Below are positions 17,153-26,219 of a stretch of 64,000 nucleotides of DNA, in pieces. The number at the start of each line of letters is the position of its first letter. The stretch's first letter is position 1. Source of the stretch: Deferribacteres bacterium (GTDB lineage Bacteria > Zhuqueibacterota > Zhuqueibacteria > Zhuqueibacterales > Geothermadaptataceae); the NCBI GenBank assembly GCA_020633655.1, contig JACKDF010000001.1:496001-560000 (forward strand), in the 5' to 3' direction. The notes beneath the pieces were generated by a model. The model was not told the origin of the DNA. It searched no databases and worked only from the letters and a program-made list of their open reading frames with translations. Position numbers and translations under genes: made by a program.

Positions 17153-18219
17153 ATCTGCTCAATCTTGATTAAGGGCACTTTCACAATAAATTCTTTTGCA
17201 GTTTCGATTATGTCGATGGCTTCATCCGCCACATATTTATAGCGGTTCATAATATTCTGTAAACCGATTTTAGTCGTAACCGTTTTTTCGTCCAGCTTCT
17301 TCTGTAAATTATTTCGAAAAATCAGCCTGTTCCCGTTATCGAGTTCAACTGTGATATGCAATGGTTTGTCTTTTGAGATAATGTTGTGCTTCACCGCATT
17401 TTCAAGCAATATTTGCAGTGTTAATGGAACGATACCGAACTGTTTTTTCTCGTCTGGTACATTCCAGTTGATGTGCAGGTTGTCACCGAAGCGAATCTGC
17501 ATAAGAAAAAGGTATGACTTGAACAGTTTTAGCTCAGAATTCAATTCGACAATTTCATTGGAACGGTTTTCCAAAACAAAACGAAAAATTTTCGAGAGTT
17601 CCTGCACAAAATCGATCGCCAATTTTGGCTTACTGCTGATCAATTCACTCAATGTATTAAAACTGTTGAACAAAAAATGCGGATTGACCTGACTTTTTAG
17701 TACTTCAAATTGCGCCTGAAGATGTTCTTTTTGCAGGAGTTCGCGTTGCACAGCTTCTTTTTCCCACTGGATTGATAGGTAATTCATCTCTATGAGACTC
17801 GTAGAAAAAATTGCGGTAATAGTACAAATCAGGAAAAAATCAAAAAACAACTCCAATGGAAGTTCTACACCCAACGAGGCTTCCCCCCATTGCTTGAAAC
17901 TATAAATGACTGAGAAAACAAAAAGGCCGATGAACGTCAGTTGTAAAAAATATCGCGTAACATTCCGAGTGCGTTTGGGAAATGTACGGCGCAACCATTG
18001 AGCAAAAAAATCAGGGGTATATACCAGCAAAAATGCTAATAAAAAGATTTGCCACACATCGGACCACCGTATCGGCACAGCCATTTCCTGCATCAACTTG
18101 TCTGGTAGCGAATAATATTTGAGCATGAGTTCAAATTTAATGAGGCAATACAGCGGTCCGGCAACGACAAAGATAAAAAAAGTCACCAGGTTGATTTTTT
18201 GTCGAGTGCTTAATTTCAT
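17149..18219 (-). CDS. LytS/YehU-type sensor histidine kinase
   Basis: 356 residues. Four hydrophobic helices (about 12-28, 56-70, 90-106 and 124-142) anchor it in the inner membrane, followed by a short coiled linker. The His-kinase domain carries the phospho-acceptor His181 in KSQVNPHFLFNSFNTLSELI, the N box LLENAVKHNI and a degenerate G box KIGLQNIMNRY. This architecture (PF06580) is the standard partner of LytTR regulators, and the regulator gene overlaps its stop. The sensor region has only short loops outside the membrane, so the signal may be sensed within the membrane or through the TonB receptor encoded upstream. A 97-base gap separates it from that receptor. Confidence 0.92.
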   Translation of the reverse strand: MKLSTRQKINLVTFFIFVVAGPLYCLIKFELMLKYYSLPDKLMQEMAVPIRWSDVWQIFLLAFLLVYTPDFFAQWLRRTFPKRTRNVTRYFLQLTFIGLFVFSVIYSFKQWGEASLGVELPLELFFDFFLICTITAIFSTSLIEMNYLSIQWEKEAVQRELLQKEHLQAQFEVLKSQVNPHFLFNSFNTLSELISSKPKLAIDFVQELSKIFRFVLENRSNEIVELNSELKLFKSYLFLMQIRFGDNLHINWNVPDEKKQFGIVPLTLQILLENAVKHNIISKDKPLHITVELDNGNRLIFRNNLQKKLDEKTVTTKIGLQNIMNRYKYVADEAIDIIETAKEFIVKVPLIKIEQI

Positions 18220-18316
18220 CAGCTTTACTCAGTTTATGGTCTATTTCGTTTTGTTCAAAGATAATGCACGCAATTTTAATGTTCCAGCTACATTTACACA
18301 AGCTGGATCATAATTT

Positions 18317-20689
18317 TTAAAACTCCAGCTTAAACCCGAACGTCGGGAGAAAACCAAAACCCAGCGCCTTTTCTTCTCCACTCAATTCCGAAAACCGGTC
18401 TTCGGTCGAATTGTAGCGATTGAGTACATTGCTCAGATCGACATAGGTTACGAGCGCCAGGCGGCCAAATTGCTGATGATAATCAACCCGGGCGTCGAGC
18501 ATGATGTAAGGCGTCATGCGATCGGCATAACGATCCGTGATTTCCTGAGAATAACGTATAAAGTTGCTGTCATTGAATATATTTTCATGGACGATGAAAT
18601 TATGCTTTGGGAGCCCCGAAGCTGCATGAAACTTGGCTGAGACGAAGAACCTTTTATTGATTTGATAACCGCCGAGTAAATTAAAGATATGCGGCTGGTT
18701 GTACGGTGCGTTGTATTCACCTAACCCATTATTGTCATTGCGCTTGCTCACAGAAAAGGAGTAGCCCATTTGTGCATAAAAACTCTTGGCGTAGCGCTTT
18801 TGCAGCAGAAAATCAAGACCGCTGGCCCAGCCTTCGCCTTTATTTTTCAATTCCATGCTTGAATAGTTTATGGGCACAACGAGGTTATCCAGTTTCTTGT
18901 AATAGCCTTCGACCGTCAATTTATAGTCATCGCCGATTTGCCGGGTAAAACCTAGAATCGCATGTAATGCGCGCTCATTTTTCAAATAAATATTTTCCGG
19001 CGCGCTGGTGAGATCGCTGTAAATTGGATTTTGAAAATACAATCCAACAGCTGTGTTGATGGCCGTGCGGGCGTCGATCAGATACTTCACTTGCAATCGC
19101 GGCGAAAAGGTGCGCTGTTTATTGAAACTGTTGATTTCAAACCGCAGTCCGGGAGCAATGGTCAGGTTGCTGAAGCTATTGCACGTCTGGCCTACATAAG
19201 CTCCGAATTGTAGTGCATTATTATTGAAATGATTATCGATCATTTCAGGCGTCGTAACGATGTAATTGAGCATAGGATCCGGACGATAATCGTGGCTATC
19301 GAATGTGTAGAGCGTGTCGTTGCCATTTTGCCTGGTGAGATAATCCAGATCGATGGAAAACACTTCGATTCCAGCATTGACTGTGCGTTCGCTGAACATA
19401 TGTGTGTAATCTGCTTTCCAACCGAATTCGTTTTCATTTTGCTTTTGAGTGATGATATCCCTGCGGATTTTAATATCATCCTGTGATTCAGGCATCGTAA
19501 TTCCCGAGTTCCCCCAGGCATTCCCAGCCGAGCGGTCACGCACATTGCCGCGATAAAACACCGTGTTTCTCAAAAAACTGTGTTTCCCGGTCAACCAGCG
19601 CCAGTTCAGACCAAGCAACTGACGGGTTTCTTCAATATCCCAAACATCATTTTGCACGAGATCATCTGCAGCAAAAACATTTTTGCGATCACGGTTAAAA
19701 TTATCGAGAGAATAAATACCGAGAAGCGATACTCTGTGTTTTGGATTGATGACGGTGGTCGTTTTAAAAATTGCGTCACCAAAGGCCGGATTACCCCAGT
19801 GAGCCTGGTTCATCGCTTCAACAATTTTTGTGTAATCATAATAGCGGGCGTTTAATACGAGTGATGTATTTTCTGAAATCATCAACGGGCCATCGAAGTT
19901 TAATTCGCCGCCACCCGGATCAAATGAAGCGTACACTGTGGGCGTTTCGAAATTACCTTCTTTCATGGTCAGATCAATAACCGATGCATTTTTTCGCCCA
20001 TAATTTGCACCAAATCCACCGGCCGAAAAGGTGACATCTTCAACCAAACCTCCAGTGAATATACTAAAACGGGAGCCTTGCACTTCCTGCTCAGCACTGC
20101 CGCCTTCAAAGTGAGAAATCTTTTCGAACGGGATATTATCGATTAAAATCAGGTTATCGTGGGAATTACTGCCACGTACAGAAAATGTCGTAAATTCACC
20201 TGCGGTTGTACTCACTCCTGGCAATGTGCTGGTCGCACGTATAACATCTCCAATTGCGCCTGCAGTGCGGCGAATTTCCTCACGCGAATAACTACGGCTG
20301 GAAACCGGCATGGATTCAATTTCTGCCTGTAAACCCGGCGTTATCACGATTTCAGCACCTTGTAATGTGGTTAGCTCAAGGCCAATCTCTTTCACACTGG
20401 TCGTTTTACGGCGTATCACACGCACATCGGTTTCGAGATAACTTAAATAACCGATATAACTTATCTTGAGTTTATAAACATTCTCTGGCAAATCATTGAT
20501 TTCAAACACACCATCAACATTTGTGGTTGAGCCACGGTTTGTACCGAATACTTGCACATTTGCCCCAATGAGGGGCTGTTTGGTTACTTCATCAACGATC
20601 GCACCGCGAATGTTCCCTTTTTCCTGAGCCATTGTGGAACCAATCGTTATAAAAAGTATTGGGATTATTTTTTGAAAATACTTTCGCAT
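18317..20689 (-). CDS. TonB-dependent receptor with carboxypeptidase-like N-terminal domain
   Basis: 790 residues. A signal peptide (1-21) is followed by a CarboxypepD-reg-like domain (about 24-110; VDEVTKQPLIGANVQVFGTN, YIGYLSY), a plug domain (about 115-225; IRATSTLPGVSTTAGEFTTF, VRGSNSHDNLILIDNIPF) and a beta-barrel to the last residues, ending in Phe (PTFGFKLEF). It takes up a siderophore, oligosaccharide or other ligand across the outer membrane with TonB energy. No SusD partner is present. The kinase and LytTR regulator follow on the same strand, which suggests ligand sensing coupled to receptor expression. The start has a GAAGGT ribosome site and the three phased repeats at 20782-20834 lie upstream. 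Confidence 0.93.
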   Translation of the reverse strand: MRKYFQKIIPILFITIGSTMAQEKGNIRGAIVDEVTKQPLIGANVQVFGTNRGSTTNVDGVFEINDLPENVYKLKISYIGYLSYLETDVRVIRRKTTSVKEIGLELTTLQGAEIVITPGLQAEIESMPVSSRSYSREEIRRTAGAIGDVIRATSTLPGVSTTAGEFTTFSVRGSNSHDNLILIDNIPFEKISHFEGGSAEQEVQGSRFSIFTGGLVEDVTFSAGGFGANYGRKNASVIDLTMKEGNFETPTVYASFDPGGGELNFDGPLMISENTSLVLNARYYDYTKIVEAMNQAHWGNPAFGDAIFKTTTVINPKHRVSLLGIYSLDNFNRDRKNVFAADDLVQNDVWDIEETRQLLGLNWRWLTGKHSFLRNTVFYRGNVRDRSAGNAWGNSGITMPESQDDIKIRRDIITQKQNENEFGWKADYTHMFSERTVNAGIEVFSIDLDYLTRQNGNDTLYTFDSHDYRPDPMLNYIVTTPEMIDNHFNNNALQFGAYVGQTCNSFSNLTIAPGLRFEINSFNKQRTFSPRLQVKYLIDARTAINTAVGLYFQNPIYSDLTSAPENIYLKNERALHAILGFTRQIGDDYKLTVEGYYKKLDNLVVPINYSSMELKNKGEGWASGLDFLLQKRYAKSFYAQMGYSFSVSKRNDNNGLGEYNAPYNQPHIFNLLGGYQINKRFFVSAKFHAASGLPKHNFIVHENIFNDSNFIRYSQEITDRYADRMTPYIMLDARVDYHQQFGRLALVTYVDLSNVLNRYNSTEDRFSELSGEEKALGFGFLPTFGFKLEF

Positions 20690-20781
20690 TGTACCTTCCT
20701 CTCGTTTTTAAATCGATAGTTTTTTAAGCAAATTTTGAAGAGAATATACAATGAGGGGAATGAATCATTTTCCGAAGTGAA

Positions 20782-20834
20782 ATGAACGGTCAGAAAATTT
20801 GATTGACTGGTATAAATCTGATTCTGAATGGTAT
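20782..20834 (-). promoter_or_regulatory. Three 21-bp-phased repeats, probable LytTR operator of the TonB receptor operon
   Basis: Read on the minus strand, 9-base boxes TACCATTCA (20825-20833), TACCAGTCA (20804-20812) and GACCGTTCA (20783-20791) recur with an exact 21-bp period. LytTR regulators are known to bind direct repeats of the form [TA][AC][CA]GTTN[AG][TG] separated by 12-13 bp. The receptor-proximal box fits this fully as ACCGTTCAT (20782-20790), and the distal one fits with one mismatch. The sites are 93-145 bases before the receptor ATG. The LytTR gene at the end of the same operon is the obvious candidate to bind here. Confidence 0.72.
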
Positions 20835-21347
20835 AATTTGAGGGGATGTGTTACTCTTTTTTCTCTCTAACAGGTCAATTTATTATCGAATTATCTTAAA
20901 ATCTCATCATCTCAAGAAAGGATTGTATCACTCAAATTCGAAAATTCCAGTCATAATTGCTCTCGTTGATAAGGCTATTAGAGATATGTTTTTTATCTCG
21001 AATAAGAAAAGTTATATGCAAATATTCAAAACGCCCAATTTACGTTATGATGAATTGAAAATAATTAAAGGATTCTTAGGTATTACTTGTTTTTCACCAA
21101 GAATTCATGTAAATAGTTTCTCTCGACAAGTATTGATTTTTTTCCAAACAAATTATCGATATTTGTAAACGATGATGCGAACGGAGCTAAATACGACACA
21201 GCTACGATTCTGCTCTTCAGTTCTTATCCCAGTCTACTCCGACATTCTTCCTCTTATCTTTAAAATCGGCATCTCGTTTCCAAACGATTTAATTCAACTA
21301 ACATAACATTCAAGCTTGCAATAAATCACAATCAAATTGGAGTATAA

Positions 21348-21443
21348 ATGCATACTCGACCACAAGCTCGCACGTTTATGTCGACTCCCAAATTTAGAAA
21401 AATTGAACACAGCGGTTTGGCACCACCTTCCGCAACTAAATAA
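21348..21443 (+). CDS. Possible 31-residue basic peptide
   Basis: A short frame beginning MHTRPQARTFMSTPKFRK with a GGAG site 5 bases before the ATG, ending TAA at 21443, 85 bases before the secreted-protein gene. It has no recognisable domain and could be chance. It is rich in Arg and Lys. Homology in related genomes would be needed to accept it. Confidence 0.22.
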   Translation: MHTRPQARTFMSTPKFRKIEHSGLAPPSATK

Positions 21444-21528
21444 TTCTCAACAGCAAATTCCAATCTTATACTCACTCTCGCACATTATATGCTAATCGAA
21501 TTAAAATAAGTAAGCAGGAGAATCAAAT

Positions 21529-24069
21529 ATGATTGCTCGAAAACTATTTTCAAGTGCTGCTCTTGCTGTCATTATTCTTTTTGCATTCGCGGCACATCTG
21601 GAAGGTCAGTCCCAAAGTTATTTTATGACATTTGAAATGGTGTCCAATGGAAACGGTGTAATCACCGAGGTGGTTGGTTTTGAGTTCACACCACCACCAA
21701 TCGGGCACGGCGCATATTCTACAGATTTTTATCGCGATGTATTGCTGACTGAACCGCCGCGTGCAATATTTGATCTGCCGAATGGTATGCAGACAGCAGG
21801 CGGTTGGTATTTTGTCGTTGCTGGACCAGCAGAGGCGGGTGATTACGAAACTGCCCGGAATCGCTGGACAAGAAATGGAGCGAACGATATGATCATTGAA
21901 GGCAATGCCTATGAAATCCGTTTCACAGCGCCAGGCAGTAAAGCCTTCCTTGCATTTACAAACAGATTACTCGTGGATGTTCCTTTCGAACTCTGGTGTC
22001 TGGGAAAAACAGCAAACGATATGGCAGATGATGTGAAAATGATTCCATGGGTCTATGATGAGGATGGAAATGATGTATTCAATTTCAAACTCGATCATTT
22101 TGCAAGTGGAGAAGACAACGATCCTTTTACCGACTGGATCTATTTTGTCATGCCAGAAAACAACAGTCCCGGCGAAGCAGGGTACAATCAATTTGTACTT
22201 GATGCGATGAACGGTAATTACAATTTAGGCGGTCAGGAACATATCGCCCGCCTGGTTCTGATGAACTGGAATCTCCATCAATATGAAAGCGCACCAGGAG
22301 CTGGTGACGGACCAGTCGATGCAGTACCGGAGACCGGCACCACATTTCGCATTTCCGTTGCCAACCAATTCGGTGTCGATATAAAACCGGGCAGTGATCC
22401 CAACTCGATCAATTGCAGTAATGAAAAAGAAGTAATTCCCGTTGCCATATTATCCACTGAAAATTTCGACGCTGCATCCATTGATCCTGCAACGGTGCTA
22501 TTTGGCCCGGCAGGTGCCATGGAAATACACAACAAAAATCATCTGGAAGATGTCGATCAGGACGGTGACCTCGATGCTGTTTTTCACTTTCTTTTTACTG
22601 AATCGGGTCTCGAGTGCAATGATACAGAAGCAGAGCTCACTGGTTTCACTTATGATGGCAAATTTTATGTCGGACACGATGCAATCCGTACGGTCGCGAT
22701 GAAACAGATCTGCGATTTTTCTGATCCCGGTGTTCACGAAAAAAACAATATCAAGCTCAGAATCGCGGCCGATGGTCGAATTGCTGTTGGACCTGAAGGT
22801 GCGATGGAAGCCATGTATCCTCGCCACACCTGCGACACACACATTTATACCGCAGGTATCTGGTTTGGTGGCATCGTTGACGGGAATCCGGTCGTTGCAG
22901 AAGCATCGCACAGCAGTGAATTTAAACCCAGTCTTGTCAGCAATTCAGACGAACTCTTCCATGTTTTTGACAGCTCATGGCCTGCTGATAAACAAAACTG
23001 GCCCGCTGAATTTTGTACAGCAAATGGTAAAGCAGTCCTATTACCAGGTGCTGAGAACCTCGTTGTTCAATACAATGATTACGATGGCAGTCCACTGCAT
23101 GAAGCTGGTCCGCTGGGCATAGAAGTCCGCCAGCGCAGCCTCGGCTACAACACAGGTGAAACACGCGACGCAATTATCATCCTCTGGGAAATTACCAACA
23201 TTTCAGAAAAGATGATTTCCAATGCTTATTTCGGTTTTTGGAGCGACGCTGACATCGGAGATGCAACGGATGATAACGCTGCATTCTTTGATGACATGGG
23301 GATAATATGGGATCATGATTTTAAAGAACAGCTCTTCGTCAACCAGCCTTCTATCATGGCATTTGCTTTTCTGCAAACCCCAGATGACAATGGCGTTACT
23401 AATTACACAGCATTTATAAACGGAGGCCAAAATCCAGATCCAAATACAGATGCAGCGCAGTACAGTTGGCTATCCGGCGCACAATCCTATGAAACGGACA
23501 TCCAGGCCGACATACGATTTATTTTGTCTACCGGCCCGGTATCTCTTGCACCCGGTGAAAAAACAACAATTGCTGGTTCCATTCTGATAGCTCCCGCGCC
23601 GGAGGGAACCACAGAACTAAATGTCGATCCCGGGACCTACAGGCCAGATCCAAACGATCCCGTTCTAGCCAGCCTTCACACAACACGAATTGGTGTGCAG
23701 GCATTTTATGATGCTAATCTGCGGCAACTCAATCTACCCAAATCAGCGGCTGAATTAACGAGGGATGCAATCCCATCAGAATTTGGATTGAGCCAAAATC
23801 AACCGAATCCGTTTAATCCGGAAACTGAAATTCGATACCAGCTACCGAAATCAGGAATGGTCCATTTACAAATTTTTAATGTGCTGGGTGAAGAAATTAT
23901 TACCTTACAAAACGAATTTGTCCAGGCTGGTTATCATAGCGTCCTGTGGAATGGCGCTGACAAACAGGGCGCAGAGGTTGCCAGCGGCGTGTATCTCTAT
24001 CGTTTGCAATTTCTTGGGGAAAAGGGTGAAAAATATGCTGCCCGACGCTCGATGTTACTGATTCGTTGA
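21529..24069 (+). CDS. Secreted multidomain protein with calcium-type motif and type IX sorting domain
   Basis: 846 residues with an AGCAGGAG ribosome site and a signal peptide ending near residue 27. Residues about 20-280 are an unrecognised beta-rich domain. Residues about 283-385 contain the known exported-protein module opening VDIKPGSDPNSIN, with PVAILSTENFDAASIDPATV, DVDQDGDLDAVFHF and ETYDG-like ELTGFTYDGK; the DxDxDxD loop probably binds calcium. Residues about 430-740 (TAGIWFGGIVDGNPVVAEAS, ISEKMISNAYFGFWSDADIG) resemble large surface proteins of the same phyla but have no named function. The sorting domain starts near 748 with SQNQPNPFNPETEIRYQLP and ends GVYLYRLQFLGE. It is a surface or released protein. 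Confidence 0.85.
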   Translation: MIARKLFSSAALAVIILFAFAAHLEGQSQSYFMTFEMVSNGNGVITEVVGFEFTPPPIGHGAYSTDFYRDVLLTEPPRAIFDLPNGMQTAGGWYFVVAGPAEAGDYETARNRWTRNGANDMIIEGNAYEIRFTAPGSKAFLAFTNRLLVDVPFELWCLGKTANDMADDVKMIPWVYDEDGNDVFNFKLDHFASGEDNDPFTDWIYFVMPENNSPGEAGYNQFVLDAMNGNYNLGGQEHIARLVLMNWNLHQYESAPGAGDGPVDAVPETGTTFRISVANQFGVDIKPGSDPNSINCSNEKEVIPVAILSTENFDAASIDPATVLFGPAGAMEIHNKNHLEDVDQDGDLDAVFHFLFTESGLECNDTEAELTGFTYDGKFYVGHDAIRTVAMKQICDFSDPGVHEKNNIKLRIAADGRIAVGPEGAMEAMYPRHTCDTHIYTAGIWFGGIVDGNPVVAEASHSSEFKPSLVSNSDELFHVFDSSWPADKQNWPAEFCTANGKAVLLPGAENLVVQYNDYDGSPLHEAGPLGIEVRQRSLGYNTGETRDAIIILWEITNISEKMISNAYFGFWSDADIGDATDDNAAFFDDMGIIWDHDFKEQLFVNQPSIMAFAFLQTPDDNGVTNYTAFINGGQNPDPNTDAAQYSWLSGAQSYETDIQADIRFILSTGPVSLAPGEKTTIAGSILIAPAPEGTTELNVDPGTYRPDPNDPVLASLHTTRIGVQAFYDANLRQLNLPKSAAELTRDAIPSEFGLSQNQPNPFNPETEIRYQLPKSGMVHLQIFNVLGEEIITLQNEFVQAGYHSVLWNGADKQGAEVASGVYLYRLQFLGEKGEKYAARRSMLLIR

Positions 24070-24091
24070 AACGAGTACACTTATTTTAATT

Positions 24092-24172
24092 CCAGGACCC
24101 CGAGTTTTTCACCAGGCACTGCATGCATTTTGATGATCAACATTGAATCAGACAAAAACTCAGGGTCCCTGG
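24092..24172 (+). terminator. Long hairpin after the secreted-protein gene
   Basis: Arms 24092-24109 and 24154-24172 (left arm CCAGGACCCCGAGTTTTT) pair with one bulge and one mismatch around a 44-base loop, 22 bases after the stop codon. An A/T-rich run follows. It could be a terminator or part of the adjacent repeat element. Confidence 0.5.
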
Positions 24173-24190
24173 ATAAAAAATTTTTTATAA

Positions 24191-24435
24191 TACTACTTTG
24201 GCAGATTAAATTAAAAGGGAGCGAGTTTAACCCTGACAGGGCTCCAAGCATTGTCGAGACTGTCGAAAAACATGCAAATTCGGACCCTGAGCTTGCCGAA
24301 GGGCCCGAATTCGAGCGTGGAACCGGGCGTTTCGGCAAGCTCAACATCCGGTTTATCCCTTTTTCAACAGTCTCGTCAGGGTCGTTTTGCATCCTATCTA
24401 TCTTTTATAGAAATCTCGAATCTGCCAAATTAGTT
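24191..24435. repeat. MITE-like element, copy A
   Basis: About 245 bp bounded by inverted ends TACTACTTTGGCAGATT (24191-24207) and its complement with two mismatches (24419-24435). It encodes nothing. Inner inverted repeats ACCCTGAC (24230-24237) and GTCAGGGT (24375-24382) bound a core with the GAGCTTGCCGAAGGG/GGCAAGCTC hairpin motif common in intergenic repeats. A second copy lies at 50846-51114 with the ends in the same orientation but the core reversed. Confidence 0.75.
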
Positions 24436-24645
24436 TTGAAGGTCTTTTCTCGGGTAAAATCCGAATTCCCGAGTTTGCAGCGAAGCAAAATATGACTGGC
24501 TATATGCTTATTACAGAAAGAAATCTCCCCAAATCAGGTATAAAGTAGATAAATACCAAAGCATCGCAATCCATTTGCTTTTCAATGCTTAATTGATTAT
24601 TTTTGCCGCATTGATCACAACATAAAATAAACTCCGGAGATGCGA

Positions 24646-24807
24646 ATGGAAAATCCCAAACAATGCTTCAACTGCAAAACCGAAGAAAGCCAGATACCAT
24701 TAATTGTTCTAACTTATAATGGACAGGAATTGCACATCTGTCCGCGCTGCATGCCAGCAATTATTCACCAGACTGAATCGATAGCAGGCAATCTGCCGCC
24801 AAAATAA
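24646..24807 (+). CDS. 53-residue C4 zinc-finger-like protein
   Basis: MENPKQCFNCKTEESQ opens a 53-residue protein with two Cys pairs, CFNC (residues 7-10) and CPRC (32-35), separated by 21 residues. This is the spacing of a treble-clef or zinc-ribbon knuckle and is similar in style to the ClpX N-terminal zinc domain. It has no signal peptide. A GGAG ribosome site lies 6 bases before the ATG. It sits 220 bases before the DUF6786-like gene and may be expressed alone. Specific function unknown; a DNA-, RNA- or protein-binding adaptor is possible. Confidence 0.7.
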   Translation: MENPKQCFNCKTEESQIPLIVLTYNGQELHICPRCMPAIIHQTESIAGNLPPK

Positions 24808-25028
24808 TAGCAGGGCTTATTACCTCGAAACAATAGTATTTCAAGGTGTTATCTTCATTATGATCGCAATAGACTGAGATAGACGAATTCGATAATGAAC
24901 GATGAAATCAAAAAAATCTGTTTTTAGATAAAGAAATGCTTTACTGCGATGAAAAGAATGGTTTATTTATAAGCATTATTTCTTGCTGTTTTGCACTGCC
25001 CATTCCGTGAAAATACCTGGAGCGAAAT

Positions 25029-26180
25029 ATGAAAACTTTTGGAGACGATCTAAGTTTCTTAAGCCGGCATGCTGATGTAGTTGTTCTGGAAGCGAAGGAT
25101 TCAGACGCCCGTGTTGCTGCTGTACCTGCAATGCAGGGTCGCGTTATGACAAGCTCTCTTGATGGCGAAGATGGTCTCAGTTTCGGATGGATCAATCATG
25201 AGCTTATCACGGTTCATGAACGCCAGGCACACATCAACACCATTGGCGGAGAAGATCGCTTTTGGCTTGGACCGGAAGGTGGACAATTTGGATTGTTTTT
25301 CAAAAAAGGGGATCCTTTTAATTATGAGCACTGGCAAGCACCTGGCCCTGTTGATTGGGGATGGTGGGTGTTATCAAAACGCAAGGCAGATCAGGCACAT
25401 TTCTACAAACAATTCAACCTAACGAATTATAGCAATACCAATTTTGAACTCTCCGCCGATCGGATTATCCGGCTGCACACGAAAGCCGAAATAAGCGATA
25501 TTTTTAAAATTGCCGTACCCAAAGCCACAAAAATTGTCAGTTTTGAATCTCATAATACCATAACCAACCAGGGCGATGACAAATGGCACATGGGCAGCGG
25601 CCTGCTCTCCATCTGGATTTTGGGAAAATTTAATTCGTCTGCCTCAACGACTGTTGTGCTGCCATTTCATCCCGGTCCGGAAGCGAAACTCGGCCAAATA
25701 GTAAATGACAAATATTTTGGAAAAATTGGTGAAGATCGTCTAAAAATCGAAGAAAAAGGCGTCGTCTTTTTTAAAGGTGATGCGAAATATCGCTGCAAAA
25801 TTGGTCTTTCTGCATTGCGTGCAAAAAACACAATCGGCAGTTATGATCCTGAGAATAAAGTTCTGACACTTGTTAATTTCACCCTGCCTCCGGAGGCCAA
25901 AATGTATGTAAACAACCTTTGGGAAATACAGGAAGAACCATTTGCCGGCGACGTTGTCAATACCTACAATGATGGCCCATACCAGCAGGATGGTAAACAG
26001 ATTGGACCGTTCAATGAACTTGAATCTTCTTCGCCTGCAGCAGCGCTTGCCCCGGGTGACAGCATGACGCATGTGCATCGGACGGCCCATTTTCAGGGAC
26101 CTGAAGAGGAATTGAGCAAAATTACGGAACAAACACTCGGCCTGCCACTTTCAGCGATAACTTCCCAGTTTAACGAATAA
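25029..26180 (+). CDS. DUF6786-like protein, beta-sandwich of the mutarotase superfamily type
   Basis: 383 residues without a signal peptide, starting MKTFGDDLSFLSRHADVVVL. Hallmarks are a PAMQGRVMTSSL strand, FGWINHELI, NTIGGEDRFWLGPEGGQFGLFF at about residues 70-90 and QAPGPVDWG. The C-terminal half has ARNTIG-like RAKNTIGSYDPENKVLTLVNF and VNTYNDGP. This pattern is what I recall for DUF6786, an uncharacterised family with a galactose-mutarotase-like beta-sandwich. Conserved Glu, Asp and His suggest sugar or sugar-phosphate binding. It stands alone. The family name is from memory and no activity should be assumed. Confidence 0.65.
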   Translation: MKTFGDDLSFLSRHADVVVLEAKDSDARVAAVPAMQGRVMTSSLDGEDGLSFGWINHELITVHERQAHINTIGGEDRFWLGPEGGQFGLFFKKGDPFNYEHWQAPGPVDWGWWVLSKRKADQAHFYKQFNLTNYSNTNFELSADRIIRLHTKAEISDIFKIAVPKATKIVSFESHNTITNQGDDKWHMGSGLLSIWILGKFNSSASTTVVLPFHPGPEAKLGQIVNDKYFGKIGEDRLKIEEKGVVFFKGDAKYRCKIGLSALRAKNTIGSYDPENKVLTLVNFTLPPEAKMYVNNLWEIQEEPFAGDVVNTYNDGPYQQDGKQIGPFNELESSSPAAALAPGDSMTHVHRTAHFQGPEEELSKITEQTLGLPLSAITSQFNE

Positions 26181-26190
26181 AATTCGCATA

Positions 26191-26219
26191 AATCCCGACG
26201 TAGCCTTTATGTCGGGATT
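26191..26219 (+). terminator. Hairpin after the DUF6786-like gene
   Basis: AATCCCGAC (26191-26199) pairs with GTCGGGATT (26211-26219) around an 11-base loop, 10 bases after the stop. The following bases are only moderately T-rich, so this is a probable but weak terminator. Confidence 0.6.

Larger units (their letters stand above)
20690..21528. other. Divergent intergenic region
   Basis: 839 bases between the TonB receptor (minus) and a secreted protein (plus). The receptor-proximal part holds the LytTR-like operator. A 106-codon plus frame at 20848-21168 has no ribosome site and atypical composition and is not believed. A 31-codon frame at 21348-21443 is listed separately. Nothing else is seen. 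Confidence 0.5.
24070..25028. other. Intergenic region with hairpin, MITE-like repeat and one small gene
   Basis: Nearly 1 kb between two plus-strand genes. It holds the hairpin at 24092-24172, the repeat at 24191-24435 and the 53-codon gene at 24646-24807. Apparent frames within the repeat (both strands) are products of its inverted structure. The rest shows nothing recognisable. Confidence 0.5.

Noticed and set aside
20848..21168. 106-codon plus-strand frame
   Set aside because: No ribosome site, AT-driven composition, no domain pattern, and it lies next to the operator-like repeats of the divergent gene.
24081..24495. Overlapping frames on both strands around 24.1-24.5 kb
   Set aside because: They arise from the inverted-repeat element; similar frames recur in its second copy at 50.8-51.1 kb, which reflects repeat structure and not coding.
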